Shown here piece after piece: positions 1 through 8,320 of a DNA stretch of 64,000 bases (within the stretch, counting starts at the first letter, position 1; the number at the start of each line of letters is the position of its first letter). Position numbers and translations under genes: made by a program. This DNA is from Planococcus maitriensis (GTDB lineage Bacteria > Bacillota > Bacilli > Bacillales_A > Planococcaceae), in contig NZ_QLZQ01000001.1 of the NCBI RefSeq assembly GCF_003289925.1, forward strand, positions 1,054,001 to 1,118,000, in the 5' to 3' direction. The notes below the pieces were generated by a model. That model had not been told where the DNA came from and searched no databases. It worked only from the letters and a program-made list of their open reading frames with translations.

Positions 1-17
1 GGGCTTCCGCTTTTTTA
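1..17 (+). terminator. Tail of an upstream intrinsic terminator (partial)
   Basis: The window opens with GGGCTTCCGC followed directly by six T residues. This looks like the 3' arm and U-tract of a Rho-independent terminator whose 5' arm lies before the window. In Bacillus the preceding genes would be yloU-fakA. This is inference, because only half of the hairpin is visible. Confidence 0.45.
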
Positions 18-39
18 TTTTGGCAAAATAGAAAAGCAC

Positions 40-64
40 ATTGCGATATATAAAATATCGCAAT
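40..64. repeat. Perfect 10-bp inverted repeat upstream of sdaAB
   Basis: ATTGCGATAT (40-49) and ATATCGCAAT (55-64) form a perfect inverted repeat around a 5-nt AT loop. There is no T-run after it, and it lies about 65 bp upstream of the sdaAB -35 element. It could be a protein-binding palindrome or the 3' end of an upstream transcript. No function is assigned. Confidence 0.4.
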
Positions 65-130
65 GAAGGAAGAGCTGCCGCTTGTAGCGGAAATCCCCAC
101 GGTTAAGACAATGTATGCGCTTTATTATCT

Positions 131-159
131 TTGTTTCCTTGGCGCATTTCATGTAAAAT
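131..159 (+). promoter_or_regulatory. Sigma-A-type promoter of sdaAB
   Basis: TTGTTT (131-136) and TAAAAT (154-159) are separated by exactly 17 bp, which puts transcription start near 166, about 30 nt before the sdaAB start codon. Confidence 0.6.
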
Positions 160-194
160 GAAATTATACGAGACGGAAAGTGAGGGGTTTGGAC

Positions 195-857
195 ATGAAG
201 TTCAAATCTGTTTTTGATATAATCGGCCCGGTAATGATCGGGCCATCATCATCACACACTGCGGGGGCGGCACGCATCGGCAGGGTGGCACGCGATTTGT
301 TCGGCAGGCAGCCGAAGTGGGCAAAGATCCATTTATATGGTTCTTTCGCTGAAACTTACAAAGGGCATTCGACCGATGTAGCGATCGTCGGCGGGTTGTT
401 GGATTATGATACATTTGATGAACGCATCAAAACCGCTTTTGAAGAAGCGGAAAAACTCGGCTTGGATTATGAATTCATTCCCGAAACGGGTCATGTCGAC
501 CATCCGAATACGGCGCGCATCGTCATCGGGGATGAAAAATCCGAAATGTCGATGATGGGGATTTCCATCGGCGGGGGCAAGATCGAGATTACGGAACTGA
601 ATGGTTTCCCGCTCAGGCTGTCGGGCAATCACCCGGCCATCCTCGTCGTCCATGATGACCGCTCGGGCTGTATCGCGAATGTAGCGAATTGTTTATATAA
701 ATACGATATCAACATCGGCCATATGGAAGTATCCCGCAAAGAGCGCGGGGACATGGCCTTGATGGTCATCGAAGTCGATCAGACGGTAGATGTAGAAGTA
801 ATGGGCGAATTGCGCGAGTTGCCGAACATTACGCAAGTCACACGCATCGCCGACTAA
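195..857 (+). CDS. sdaAB: L-serine dehydratase, iron-sulfur-dependent, beta subunit
   Basis: SdaAB pairs with the alpha subunit encoded next to it to deaminate L-serine to pyruvate and ammonia in the cytoplasm. The 220-residue protein carries GPSSSHT (16-22), typical of the beta domain, and ends in an ACT-like regulatory domain (about 148-220). The ATG at 195 is preferred over an in-frame GTG at 180, because the GAGGGG ribosome-binding site lies between the two. The gene is the first of sdaAB-sdaAA-recG, the order seen in Bacillus. Confident from motif, length and neighbour. Confidence 0.93.
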   Translation: MKFKSVFDIIGPVMIGPSSSHTAGAARIGRVARDLFGRQPKWAKIHLYGSFAETYKGHSTDVAIVGGLLDYDTFDERIKTAFEEAEKLGLDYEFIPETGHVDHPNTARIVIGDEKSEMSMMGISIGGGKIEITELNGFPLRLSGNHPAILVVHDDRSGCIANVANCLYKYDINIGHMEVSRKERGDMALMVIEVDQTVDVEVMGELRELPNITQVTRIAD

Positions 858-873
858 ACTGGAGGTAAGAGAA

Positions 874-1773
874 ATGGATGTTCTATTCCGAAATGTTAGG
901 GAGCTCGTCGAACGGGCAGAAAAAGAAGGCAAGCTCATTTCCGAGATCATGATCGAACAGGAGATGCTCATCACGGACCGTTCACGGGAAGATATCATGC
1001 AGCAGATGGAGCGCAATTTGACTGTCATGGAAGAAGCGGTCGAAAAAGGCTTGCAAGGCGTTCATTCCGTTTCCGGTTTGACCGGTGGCGACGCAGTGCT
1101 TCTCCAAAAATACATGCAGCAAGGCAATAGCCTGTCCGGCGATCTGTTGCTCGATGCCGTCAGCAAAGCCGTTGCGACCAATGAAGTGAACGCGGCGATG
1201 GGCACGATCTGCGCGACGCCGACCGCAGGATCCGCAGGGGTTGTCCCGGGCACCTTGTTTGCCGTCAAGAATAAATTGAACCCGACGCGTGAACAGATGA
1301 TCCGTTATCTGTTCACATCCGGAGCATTCGGCTTTGTCGTGGCCAATAACGCCTCGATTTCTGGAGCTGCTGGTGGATGCCAAGCGGAAGTCGGCTCTGC
1401 AGCGGCAATGGCTTCTGCTGCCATCATTGAAATGGCAGGGGGCACGCCTCAGCAAAGTTCTGAAGCTTTTGCCATTACCTTGAAGAATATGCTCGGTCTA
1501 GTCTGCGACCCTGTGGCGGGGCTCGTGGAAGTGCCATGCGTGAAGCGCAATGCAATGGGTGCATCCAATGCGGTTGTTGCCGCCGATATGGCGCTCGCTG
1601 GTGTCACCAGCCGCATCCCGTGCGACGAAGTCATCAGCGCCATGTTCGAAATCGGGCAAGCAATGCCTAGCGCGTTCCGCGAAACGGCAAAAGGCGGATT
1701 GGCTGCGACACCGACCGGCAAATGGCTAGAATCAAAAATTTTCGGCGGGTCGGTAGTCGGCAGTGGACAATAA
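874..1773 (+). CDS. sdaAA: L-serine dehydratase, iron-sulfur-dependent, alpha subunit
   Basis: This is the catalytic [4Fe-4S] subunit of the two-chain L-serine dehydratase. Cys169, Cys211 and Cys222 have the 42- and 11-residue spacing of the cluster ligands in this family, within GGCQAE, CDPVAG and VPC contexts. The length of 299 residues is typical of the separate alpha subunit. It follows sdaAB by 16 bp with a GGAGG-type ribosome-binding site, so the two subunits should be made together. The end overlaps the recG start by 11 bp. Confidence 0.94.
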   Translation: MDVLFRNVRELVERAEKEGKLISEIMIEQEMLITDRSREDIMQQMERNLTVMEEAVEKGLQGVHSVSGLTGGDAVLLQKYMQQGNSLSGDLLLDAVSKAVATNEVNAAMGTICATPTAGSAGVVPGTLFAVKNKLNPTREQMIRYLFTSGAFGFVVANNASISGAAGGCQAEVGSAAAMASAAIIEMAGGTPQQSSEAFAITLKNMLGLVCDPVAGLVEVPCVKRNAMGASNAVVAADMALAGVTSRIPCDEVISAMFEIGQAMPSAFRETAKGGLAATPTGKWLESKIFGGSVVGSGQ

Positions 1774-3805
1774 AGCACCCGTCTCTTCATTGAAGGGGGT
1801 CGGGAAGCAAGCGGCTGAAACCTTACGGGACATGAAGATCGAAAGTCTGGAAGACTTGATCATGACCTTCCCGTATCGCCACGAGGATTTCCAGCTCAAA
1901 GATCTGGCTGAAACGCCCCATAATGAACGGGTAACGGTGGAGGGAAGGGTCGAAAATGAGCCTTCCGTCCTTTTTTTAGGGAAAAATAAATCACGGACGA
2001 CTGTGACGGTGCTCGTCGGCCGCCATCTCGTCAAAGCGGTATTCTTCAACCAGCATTACGTGAAAGCCAAGCTTCAAATCGGCGCGATCGTCACCTTGAC
2101 CGGCAAATGGGACCGCGGCCGCCAATTGATCACGGTTTCCAGCCATTCGATCGGACCGCGGACGGATGGCGCGGATTTTGAACCGGTTTACAGCCTGAAA
2201 GGTTCTATGCACCAGAAAACCTTTCGCAAGCTCATGCGGCAGGCGTTAAATGCCACAAAAGGGGGCCTTCAAGATTGCCTGCCCGCTTCCATCCGTGAAG
2301 AATACCAGCTGCTGCCGTTTGAAGAAGCGCTAGAAACTGTCCATTTTCCGGAAGATGCGGCATCGCTTAAGCAGGCGCGCCGGCGCTTTGTGTATGAAGA
2401 GCTATTGCAATTCCAATTGAAGATGCAGGCGCTGCGCAAGAAGAACCGGGAAGCGGAGGGCGGTTCGTTCATCGATTATGATTTGAATCGCTTGAAAGCG
2501 TTCATCGATGCCTTGCCGTTCGATTTGACCAGTGCCCAAAAGCGCGTCGTCAATGAAATCTGTCGCGACATGAAAGAACCGTTCCGGATGAACCGCCTAT
2601 TGCAGGGAGATGTCGGTTCCGGCAAGACCGTCGTCGCCGCGATCGCTCTATATGCCGCCGTCACAGCAGGCAAACAAGGGGCGCTCATGGCACCGACGGA
2701 AATCCTCGCTGAGCAGCATGCCAACACGCTCGAAGAATGGTTCCGGCCCTTTGGCGTCAGCGTCGCCTTATTGACGGGATCAGTTAAAGGCAAGAGGCGC
2801 AAGGAAGTGTTGAAGCGTCTAGTCGACGGCGAAATCGACCTTCTGATTGGCACCCATGCATTGATCCAGCCGGAAGTTTTGTTCAAAAGCCTAGGATTGG
2901 TCATCACCGATGAACAACACCGTTTCGGCGTAGATCAACGGCGTGTGCTGAAAGATAAAGCCTTGAACCCGGATGTCCTGTTCATGACCGCCACACCGAT
3001 TCCACGGACACTTGCGATTTCGGCTTTCGGTGAAATGGACGTCTCGATCATCGACGAAATGCCGGCCGGGCGAAAAGAGATCGAAACCTATTGGATGAAA
3101 AAAGAAATGTTCGGCAAAATTGTCGGCCGCATGGAAAAAGAACTTCTCGCCGGGCGGCAGGCGTATGTCATCGCACCACTGATCGAAGAATCCGAAACCT
3201 TGGAATACCAGAATGCGGTCGAGTTGTACCAGCAATTGACGGTGTATTTCGAAGGCCGTCATGCCGTCGGGTTGATGCACGGACGCCTGCATCCGGATGA
3301 AAAAGAGCAAACGATGCGTGAATTTGCTGAAGGAAAGATCGCGGTGCTGGTGTCGACGACTGTGGTCGAAGTCGGCGTCAACGTCCCAAATGCTTCGTTC
3401 ATGCTTATTTATGACGCTGAACGTTTTGGCTTGTCGCAGCTACACCAATTGCGCGGGCGCGTTGGCCGTGGCAGCGACCAATCCTATTGTGTGCTGTTGG
3501 CAGACCCGAAAACGGAGATCGGCAAAGAGCGCATGAATTCGATGACGGAAACGAACGACGGCTTTATCCTTGCCGAAAAAGATTTGGAGCTGCGTGGTCC
3601 TGGGGATTTCTTTGGCCGCAAGCAAAGCGGCATCCCGGAGTTCCGCATGGCGGATTTGGTCCACGATTACCGTGCGCTTGAAGCGGCGAGAAAAGACGCG
3701 GAAGCGTTGATCGCCAGCGAGTCGTTCTGGGTCTCGGACGAAACGAAATGCCTGCGGGCGATGCTCGAAGACTCCGGCATTCTCGAAGGCGGAAGGCTTG
3801 ATTAG
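1763..3805 (+). CDS. recG: ATP-dependent DNA helicase RecG
   Basis: RecG remodels stalled replication forks and branch-migrates Holliday junctions. The 680-residue protein has an N-terminal wedge/OB region (about 55-135), Walker A GDVGSGKT (282-289), a DEQH box (383-386), and a C-terminal helicase half with QLRGRVGRG followed by the TRG-like ELRGPGDFFG segment. The start is GTG inside the last codons of sdaAA, giving an 11-bp overlap and implying translational coupling. A terminator lies directly after the stop. Confidence 0.96.
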   Translation: MDNKAPVSSLKGVGKQAAETLRDMKIESLEDLIMTFPYRHEDFQLKDLAETPHNERVTVEGRVENEPSVLFLGKNKSRTTVTVLVGRHLVKAVFFNQHYVKAKLQIGAIVTLTGKWDRGRQLITVSSHSIGPRTDGADFEPVYSLKGSMHQKTFRKLMRQALNATKGGLQDCLPASIREEYQLLPFEEALETVHFPEDAASLKQARRRFVYEELLQFQLKMQALRKKNREAEGGSFIDYDLNRLKAFIDALPFDLTSAQKRVVNEICRDMKEPFRMNRLLQGDVGSGKTVVAAIALYAAVTAGKQGALMAPTEILAEQHANTLEEWFRPFGVSVALLTGSVKGKRRKEVLKRLVDGEIDLLIGTHALIQPEVLFKSLGLVITDEQHRFGVDQRRVLKDKALNPDVLFMTATPIPRTLAISAFGEMDVSIIDEMPAGRKEIETYWMKKEMFGKIVGRMEKELLAGRQAYVIAPLIEESETLEYQNAVELYQQLTVYFEGRHAVGLMHGRLHPDEKEQTMREFAEGKIAVLVSTTVVEVGVNVPNASFMLIYDAERFGLSQLHQLRGRVGRGSDQSYCVLLADPKTEIGKERMNSMTETNDGFILAEKDLELRGPGDFFGRKQSGIPEFRMADLVHDYRALEAARKDAEALIASESFWVSDETKCLRAMLEDSGILEGGRLD

Positions 3806-3806
3806 G

Positions 3807-3840
3807 ATGCAGGGAGACCGATTTTCCTTGCATTCTTTTT
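3807..3840 (+). terminator. Intrinsic terminator of sdaAB-sdaAA-recG
   Basis: ATGCAGGGA (3807-3815) pairs with TCCTTGCAT (3825-3833), with one G-U pair, and is followed by TCTTTTTTT. The 3' arm also provides the -35 hexamer of the fapR promoter. Confidence 0.75.
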
Positions 3841-3856
3841 TTGTTGTTTATATACT
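3828..3856 (+). promoter_or_regulatory. Sigma-A promoter of fapR-plsX-fabD-fabG-acpP
   Basis: TTGCAT (3828-3833) and TATACT (3851-3856) are separated by 17 bp. The predicted start near 3863 falls inside the FapR box, so repressor binding would block initiation. Confidence 0.7.
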
Positions 3857-3859
3857 CAT

Positions 3860-3878
3860 ATTAGTACCAAGTGCTAAT
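3860..3878. promoter_or_regulatory. FapR operator
   Basis: ATTAGTACCAAGTGCTAAT is a near-perfect 19-bp palindrome that matches the FapR operator type known from Bacillus (TTAGTACC...TAA). It covers the expected transcription start of the fapR operon. This implies that FapR represses its own operon and that malonyl-CoA or malonyl-ACP relieves the repression, as established in B. subtilis. Confidence 0.85.
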
Positions 3879-3894
3879 AGCGGGCGGTGACATA

Positions 3895-4479
3895 GTGAGA
3901 AAACCTAAAAAAGAGCGGCAAGCTGCGCTGAAATCCTCGATTAAGGACAATCCCTTCGTGACCGATGAAGAATTATCTGCAGAGTTCGGTGTCAGTGTCC
4001 AGACCATCCGTCTCGACAGGATGGAGCTTTCGATTCCTGAACTTCGGGAGCGCATTAAACATGTTGCCGAGAAGACCTTTGACGATGAAGTGAAATCCTT
4101 GCCGATTGATGAAGTGATCGGTGAAATAATCGATATAGAACTGGACAATAAAGCCATCTCGATTTTTGATGTCAAACCGGAACACGTTTTCCAGCGCAAT
4201 AGAATTGCCAGGGGGCATCATCTGTTTGCACAGGCGAATTCCTTGGCGGTAGCGGTGATGAACGAAGAATTGGCCTTGACGGTGAAATCGGAATTGCAAT
4301 TCTTGAAGCCGGTTAAAGCCGGGCAGCGGGTCGTCGCGAAAGCGCAAGTGACCGACAGGCAGCCGCACAAGCACCGCGCGTTCGTCAAAGTGGTGTCGAC
4401 GGTTGACCAGGCAGTAGTTTTTATCGGGACATTTGAAATGTACCGCATGACTGAACAAAGTGAAGGTGACAATTCGTGA
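3895..4479 (+). CDS. fapR: FapR, malonyl-CoA-responsive repressor of lipid synthesis genes
   Basis: The N-terminal helix-turn-helix ([20 protein letters not shown]) binds DNA, and a C-terminal hot-dog fold senses malonyl-Co[21 protein letters not shown] is the conserved effector-pocket segment. I chose GTG 3895 (VRKPKKERQ..., 194 residues). It has a GGGCGGTGA ribosome-binding site at 3882-3890 and matches the family N-terminus. An earlier GTG at 3871 lies within the operator and near the transcription start. The stop overlaps plsX by 4 bp. Confidence 0.93.
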   Translation: MRKPKKERQAALKSSIKDNPFVTDEELSAEFGVSVQTIRLDRMELSIPELRERIKHVAEKTFDDEVKSLPIDEVIGEIIDIELDNKAISIFDVKPEHVFQRNRIARGHHLFAQANSLAVAVMNEELALTVKSELQFLKPVKAGQRVVAKAQVTDRQPHKHRAFVKVVSTVDQAVVFIGTFEMYRMTEQSEGDNS

Positions 4480-5468
4480 AAATAGCGATTGATGCAATGG
4501 GCGGGGACAACGCCCCAAAAGAAATCATCGAAGGTGTCAAACAAGCACTCGAAGCGTTTAACGATGTAGAGATTTTACTGTATGGACAACAGGAAAAGAT
4601 CGATGAGTACATAAAACCGCAAGACCGTTTGACCATTATCCATTGCGCTGAAGTGATTGAAGCGGAAGATGATCCAGTCCGTTCCGTGCGGCGCAAAAAA
4701 GATGCCTCCATGGTGCGCATGGCTGAAGCAGTCAAAGAAGGAAATGCGGATGCCGCTGTATCCGCAGGCAATACAGGAGCGCTCATGTCTGCAGGACTCT
4801 TCATCGTCGGCCGCATCGACGGCGTGGACCGTCCGGCGCTTGCGCCGACCTTGCCGACGCTGGACGGAAAAGGCTTTCTCATGCTTGACCTCGGTGCCAA
4901 TGCCGATGCCAAACCTGAGCATTTGGTCCAATACGCCATCATGGGCAGCATTTATGCCGAAAAAGTACGGGGCGTCCAAAATCCCACAGTCGGCTTGTTG
5001 AATATCGGGACAGAAGAGAAAAAAGGCAATGAACTGACGAAAGCGGCATTTCCATTGCTTAAAGAAGCACCTGTCAACTTCGTCGGGAATGTGGAATCAC
5101 GCGATTTGCTGAACGGTGCCGCCGATGTGGTCGTCACTGACGGCTTCACCGGCAATATGGTCTTGAAAACGATTGAAGGAACGGCGATGAACGTATTCGC
5201 GATGATCAAGGATGTCTTTATGGCTTCGACTAAAACCAAAATAGCGGCGATGCTCGTGAAAAATGATTTGAGTGCGTTAAAAGGCATGCTGGATTACAGC
5301 GAATACGGCGGTGCCGGATTGTTCGGGCTGAAGGCGCCGGTCATCAAAGCGCATGGTTCATCCAATGGCACCGCATTCTATAATGCCATCCGCCAAGCGC
5401 GGACAATGGTCGAGCATGACGTGGCCGGCAAGATTTACAGCACCTTGAAGGAGGAACAACCATCATGA
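4476..5468 (+). CDS. plsX: Phosphate acyltransferase PlsX
   Basis: PlsX converts acyl-ACP to acyl-phosphate, the first step of phosphatidic acid synthesis through PlsX/PlsY/PlsC. The 330-residue sequence starts with the family signature [11 protein letters not shown] and contains SAGNTGALM and DLGANAD. Translation starts at GTG in a GTGA overlap with fapR. The end overlaps fabD by 4 bp, so the genes are translationally linked. Repression by FapR is inferred from the operator at 3860. Confidence 0.96.
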   Translation: MKIAIDAMGGDNAPKEIIEGVKQALEAFNDVEILLYGQQEKIDEYIKPQDRLTIIHCAEVIEAEDDPVRSVRRKKDASMVRMAEAVKEGNADAAVSAGNTGALMSAGLFIVGRIDGVDRPALAPTLPTLDGKGFLMLDLGANADAKPEHLVQYAIMGSIYAEKVRGVQNPTVGLLNIGTEEKKGNELTKAAFPLLKEAPVNFVGNVESRDLLNGAADVVVTDGFTGNMVLKTIEGTAMNVFAMIKDVFMASTKTKIAAMLVKNDLSALKGMLDYSEYGGAGLFGLKAPVIKAHGSSNGTAFYNAIRQARTMVEHDVAGKIYSTLKEEQPS

Positions 5469-6403
5469 GGAAGCAAATCGCATTTATTTATCCTGGGCAA
5501 GGCTCACAGGCTGTGGGCATGGGCGAAAGCTTTCTGGAAGATGACAAGAGCCGCCAATTTTTCGAAAGCGCTGACCAAGTGCTCGGGATGGGCTTGTCGA
5601 AATTGATGCTTGAAGGCCCGCAGGAAGAATTGACTTTGACGTATAACGCGCAGCCGGCGCTCTTGACTGTCAGCTCGATGATCACGGAACGGCTGATCCG
5701 TGCAGGGGTGCGCCCGGATTATACAGCAGGGCACAGCCTTGGTGAATATAGCGCACTTGTCGCTTCGAACGTCCTGGAATTCCCGAAAGCGGTGGAAGTG
5801 GTCCATAAGCGCGGGCTATTCATGAACGAAGCAGTGCCTGCAGGTGAAGGCGCGATGGCCGCTATTCTGGGGATGGATGCAGACAAGCTGGAAGAAGTGA
5901 CGGATGACGCGACCAATAGCGCGGGTGTCGTCCAATTGGCCAACTTGAACTGCCCTGGGCAAATCGTTATTTCCGGAACGAAAGCGGGAGTGGAAAAAGC
6001 GTGTGAACTGGCAAAAGAGCGCGGCGCAAAACGTGCCATCCCGCTTGACGTCAGCGGCCCATTCCACTCGGAATTGATGCGTTCCGCGTCACAGGACTTG
6101 GCGAAAGTGCTGAGTGAATCATTCTTGCTCAATGCCAAAGTGCCTGTCGTGACAAATGTCAAAGCGGAGCCGGAAACAAACGCGACCCAATTGCAGGACC
6201 TGCTGATCCATCAGCTGTACTCGCCGGTTTTATGGGAGCAATCTGTGCGGAAGATGATCGACCTCGGCGTCAGCGTCTTTGTTGAAGTCGGGCCTGGCAA
6301 AGTGCTGAGCGGCTTGGTAAAGAAAATCGACCGCTCGGTGACAGTGATTCCGGTCCATGACCTGGCGTCATTTGAAAAAGCGGTAGAGGAGCTGACGACA
6401 TGA
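5465..6403 (+). CDS. fabD: Malonyl-CoA:ACP transacylase FabD
   Basis: FabD loads malonyl groups onto acyl carrier protein for type II fatty acid synthesis. The nucleophile Ser91 is in GHSLGEY, and the partner His201 is in GPFHSEL. The N-terminal YPGQGSQ is the usual oxyanion loop region. The length of 312 residues is normal. The ATG overlaps the plsX stop, with a GGAGG ribosome-binding site in the plsX 3' end, and the stop overlaps fabG by 4 bp. Confidence 0.97.
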   Translation: MRKQIAFIYPGQGSQAVGMGESFLEDDKSRQFFESADQVLGMGLSKLMLEGPQEELTLTYNAQPALLTVSSMITERLIRAGVRPDYTAGHSLGEYSALVASNVLEFPKAVEVVHKRGLFMNEAVPAGEGAMAAILGMDADKLEEVTDDATNSAGVVQLANLNCPGQIVISGTKAGVEKACELAKERGAKRAIPLDVSGPFHSELMRSASQDLAKVLSESFLLNAKVPVVTNVKAEPETNATQLQDLLIHQLYSPVLWEQSVRKMIDLGVSVFVEVGPGKVLSGLVKKIDRSVTVIPVHDLASFEKAVEELTT

Positions 6404-7146
6404 GCAGATTAACAGGAAAGACAGCCATCATTACAGGAGCTTCGCGCGGCATTGGGGCAGCAATAGCCCGCCGTTTTGCTGAGGAAGGCGCAAATATTGT
6501 CGTCAACTACAGCGGCAGCCAGGACAAGGCGGAAGCGGTAGTAGCCGGGATTGCACAATCAGGCGGCAAAGCGATCGCCGTCAAGGCCGATGTAGCGGAT
6601 GCCGATGCAGTGAAATCGCTGGCAGATGCGGCGATGAAGGAATTCGGCTCGATCGATATCCTAGTCAATAATGCGGGCATCACCCGCGACAATTTGATGA
6701 TGCGCATGAAAGAAGACGAATGGGACGATGTCATCAATACGAATCTGAAAGGCGTTTTCCTGTGCACGAAAGCCGTGACACGCCAAATGATGAAACAGCG
6801 CGCCGGCCGCATCATCAATATCGCCTCGATCGTTGGTGTCATGGGCAATGCAGGACAAGCCAATTACGTGGCGGCGAAAGCGGGCGTTATCGGCTTGACG
6901 AAGACGACAGCACGTGAACTCGCAAGCCGCGGGATTACAGCAAATGCGGTAGCCCCGGGTTTCATCACGACTGACATGACGGAAAAACTCGGCGACGACG
7001 TGCAATCGAGCATGCTCGCCCAGATTCCGCTAGCCCGTTTCGGCGCACCGGAAGATGTGGCGAATGCGGCATTGTTCCTGGCTTCGGACGAAGCAAGTTA
7101 TGTTACGGGGCAGACCTTGCATCTGGACGGCGGCATGGTCATGTAG
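6400..7146 (+). CDS. fabG: 3-oxoacyl-[ACP] reductase FabG
   Basis: FabG is an NADPH-dependent short-chain dehydrogenase that reduces 3-oxoacyl-ACP. The cofactor loop is TGASRGIG (12-19), and the catalytic residues are Ser143, Tyr156 and Lys160 (YVAAK). The ending [15 protein letters not shown] is typical of FabG. The 248-residue gene starts in an ATGA overlap with fabD and is followed 40 bp later by acpP, giving the classic FabD-FabG-ACP order. Confidence 0.97.
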   Translation: MSRLTGKTAIITGASRGIGAAIARRFAEEGANIVVNYSGSQDKAEAVVAGIAQSGGKAIAVKADVADADAVKSLADAAMKEFGSIDILVNNAGITRDNLMMRMKEDEWDDVINTNLKGVFLCTKAVTRQMMKQRAGRIINIASIVGVMGNAGQANYVAAKAGVIGLTKTTARELASRGITANAVAPGFITTDMTEKLGDDVQSSMLAQIPLARFGAPEDVANAALFLASDEASYVTGQTLHLDGGMVM

Positions 7147-7186
7147 TCCACAATTATGTATACTGATTTGAGGGGAGGTGACGGCA

Positions 7187-7423
7187 TTGTCAACAGTATT
7201 GGAGCGAGTAACCAAAGTAATCGTAGATCGTCTTGGTGTGGAAGAGAGCGAAGTGAAACCTGAAGCGTCTTTCACGAACGACCTTGGAGCGGACTCATTG
7301 GATGTAGTTGAATTGGTCATGGAACTAGAAGACGAATTCGACATGGAAATTTCCGATGAAGATGCAGAAGGAATGTCAACAGTAGGCGACGCAGTAACTT
7401 ACATCGAAAAAAAACAAGCTTAA
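7187..7423 (+). CDS. acpP: Acyl carrier protein
   Basis: ACP carries growing acyl chains on 4'-phosphopantetheine. Ser37 in [15 protein letters not shown] is the attachment site, and the protein is 78 residues and acidic. I chose TTG 7187 (STVLERVTK), because the strong GGGGAGGTGA ribosome-binding site (7172-7181) overlaps the alternative GTG at 7178 and sits at the right distance from the TTG. It is the last gene of the FapR operon and is followed by a strong terminator. Confidence 0.95.
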   Translation: MSTVLERVTKVIVDRLGVEESEVKPEASFTNDLGADSLDVVELVMELEDEFDMEISDEDAEGMSTVGDAVTYIEKKQA

Positions 7424-7464
7424 GTTGAATAAACGGGATCCGTCCCAGCTTGATAGCACAAAAG

Positions 7465-7502
7465 ATTGACGCACAGCCTGGCTGTGCGTCAATTCTCTTT
7501 TT
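7465..7502 (+). terminator. Intrinsic terminator after acpP
   Basis: A perfect 13-bp stem joins 7465-7477 and 7481-7493 through a CTG loop and is followed by TCTCTTTTT. The end of the T-run merges with the rnc -35 element. Confidence 0.9.
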
Positions 7503-7529
7503 GCACAATGCCCGAAAAACAGGTAAAAT
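7501..7529 (+). promoter_or_regulatory. Sigma-A promoter of rnc-smc-ftsY
   Basis: TTGCAC (7501-7506) and TAAAAT (7524-7529) have 17-bp spacing. The promoter lies directly after the acpP terminator, about 30 bp before rnc. Confidence 0.75.
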
Positions 7530-7562
7530 CAACAAGAGAACAATAGAGGAAGGCAGATAAAA

Positions 7563-8318
7563 ATGGCGATGAAACGAAAACCGAAACACCCCAAACAAAT
7601 GGCGCTGAAAGAAAGTGCGAAACAGGCATTTGAGCAATTGCAAAAAGAGCTGGATATCCAGTTTGAACAACCTGCCCTCCTGCAGCAGGCATTTACCCAT
7701 TCATCTTATGTGAATGAGCATCGAAGAAGACAATTCACCGACAACGAGCGCCTGGAATTTCTGGGCGACGCTGTATTGGAATTGTCGGTGTCGCATTTCC
7801 TCTATATGAAATATCCCGAAATGGCTGAAGGGGAACTGACGAAGCTGCGCGCGTCGATCGTTTGCGAGCCGTCTCTTGTCCTATTCGCCAATGAACTGGG
7901 GTTCGGCAAATACATTCTGCTCGGCAAAGGCGAAGAATTGACAGGGGGCAGAACGCGCCCGGCACTTCTCGCGGATGTCTTTGAATCATTTGTCGGCGCA
8001 CTTTACCTGGACCAGGGACTGGAAAAGGTCGTGGCCTTTTTAGAGGTAGTGTTATTCCCGAAAGTGGAAGTCGGTGCTTTTTCGCATGCGATGGATTACA
8101 AGAGCCAATTGCAGGAGCTGGTGCAGCAAAAAAACACCGGCACCTTGAATTATGAAATCATCGAAGAAAAGGGTCCTGCACATAGCCGGATTTTTGTGAC
8201 GCGTGTTTCTTTAGGCGACCAAGAACTAGGCCTTGGCGACGGGCGCTCCAAAAAAGAAGCGGAGCAGAAGGCAGCGCAGCTTGCCATCCTTAAATTGCAG
8301 GAAACAGCGGAGGATTGA
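7563..8318 (+). CDS. rnc: Ribonuclease III
   Basis: RNase III cleaves double-stranded RNA, including rRNA precursors. The signature [10 protein letters not shown] lies at 61-70, and a C-terminal double-stranded RNA-binding domain ([11 protein letters not shown] ... [11 protein letters not shown]) follows. The length is 251 residues. The ATG follows a GAGGAAGG-type ribosome-binding site. The gene is packed against smc (stop at 8318, smc start at 8321). Confidence 0.96.
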   Translation: MAMKRKPKHPKQMALKESAKQAFEQLQKELDIQFEQPALLQQAFTHSSYVNEHRRRQFTDNERLEFLGDAVLELSVSHFLYMKYPEMAEGELTKLRASIVCEPSLVLFANELGFGKYILLGKGEELTGGRTRPALLADVFESFVGALYLDQGLEKVVAFLEVVLFPKVEVGAFSHAMDYKSQLQELVQQKNTGTLNYEIIEEKGPAHSRIFVTRVSLGDQELGLGDGRSKKEAEQKAAQLAILKLQETAED

Positions 8319-8320
8319 AC

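Noticed and set aside
3871..3894. Upstream GTG start for FapR
   Set aside because: It lies inside the FapR operator at the predicted transcription start and has no ribosome-binding site. GTG 3895 matches the family N-terminus.
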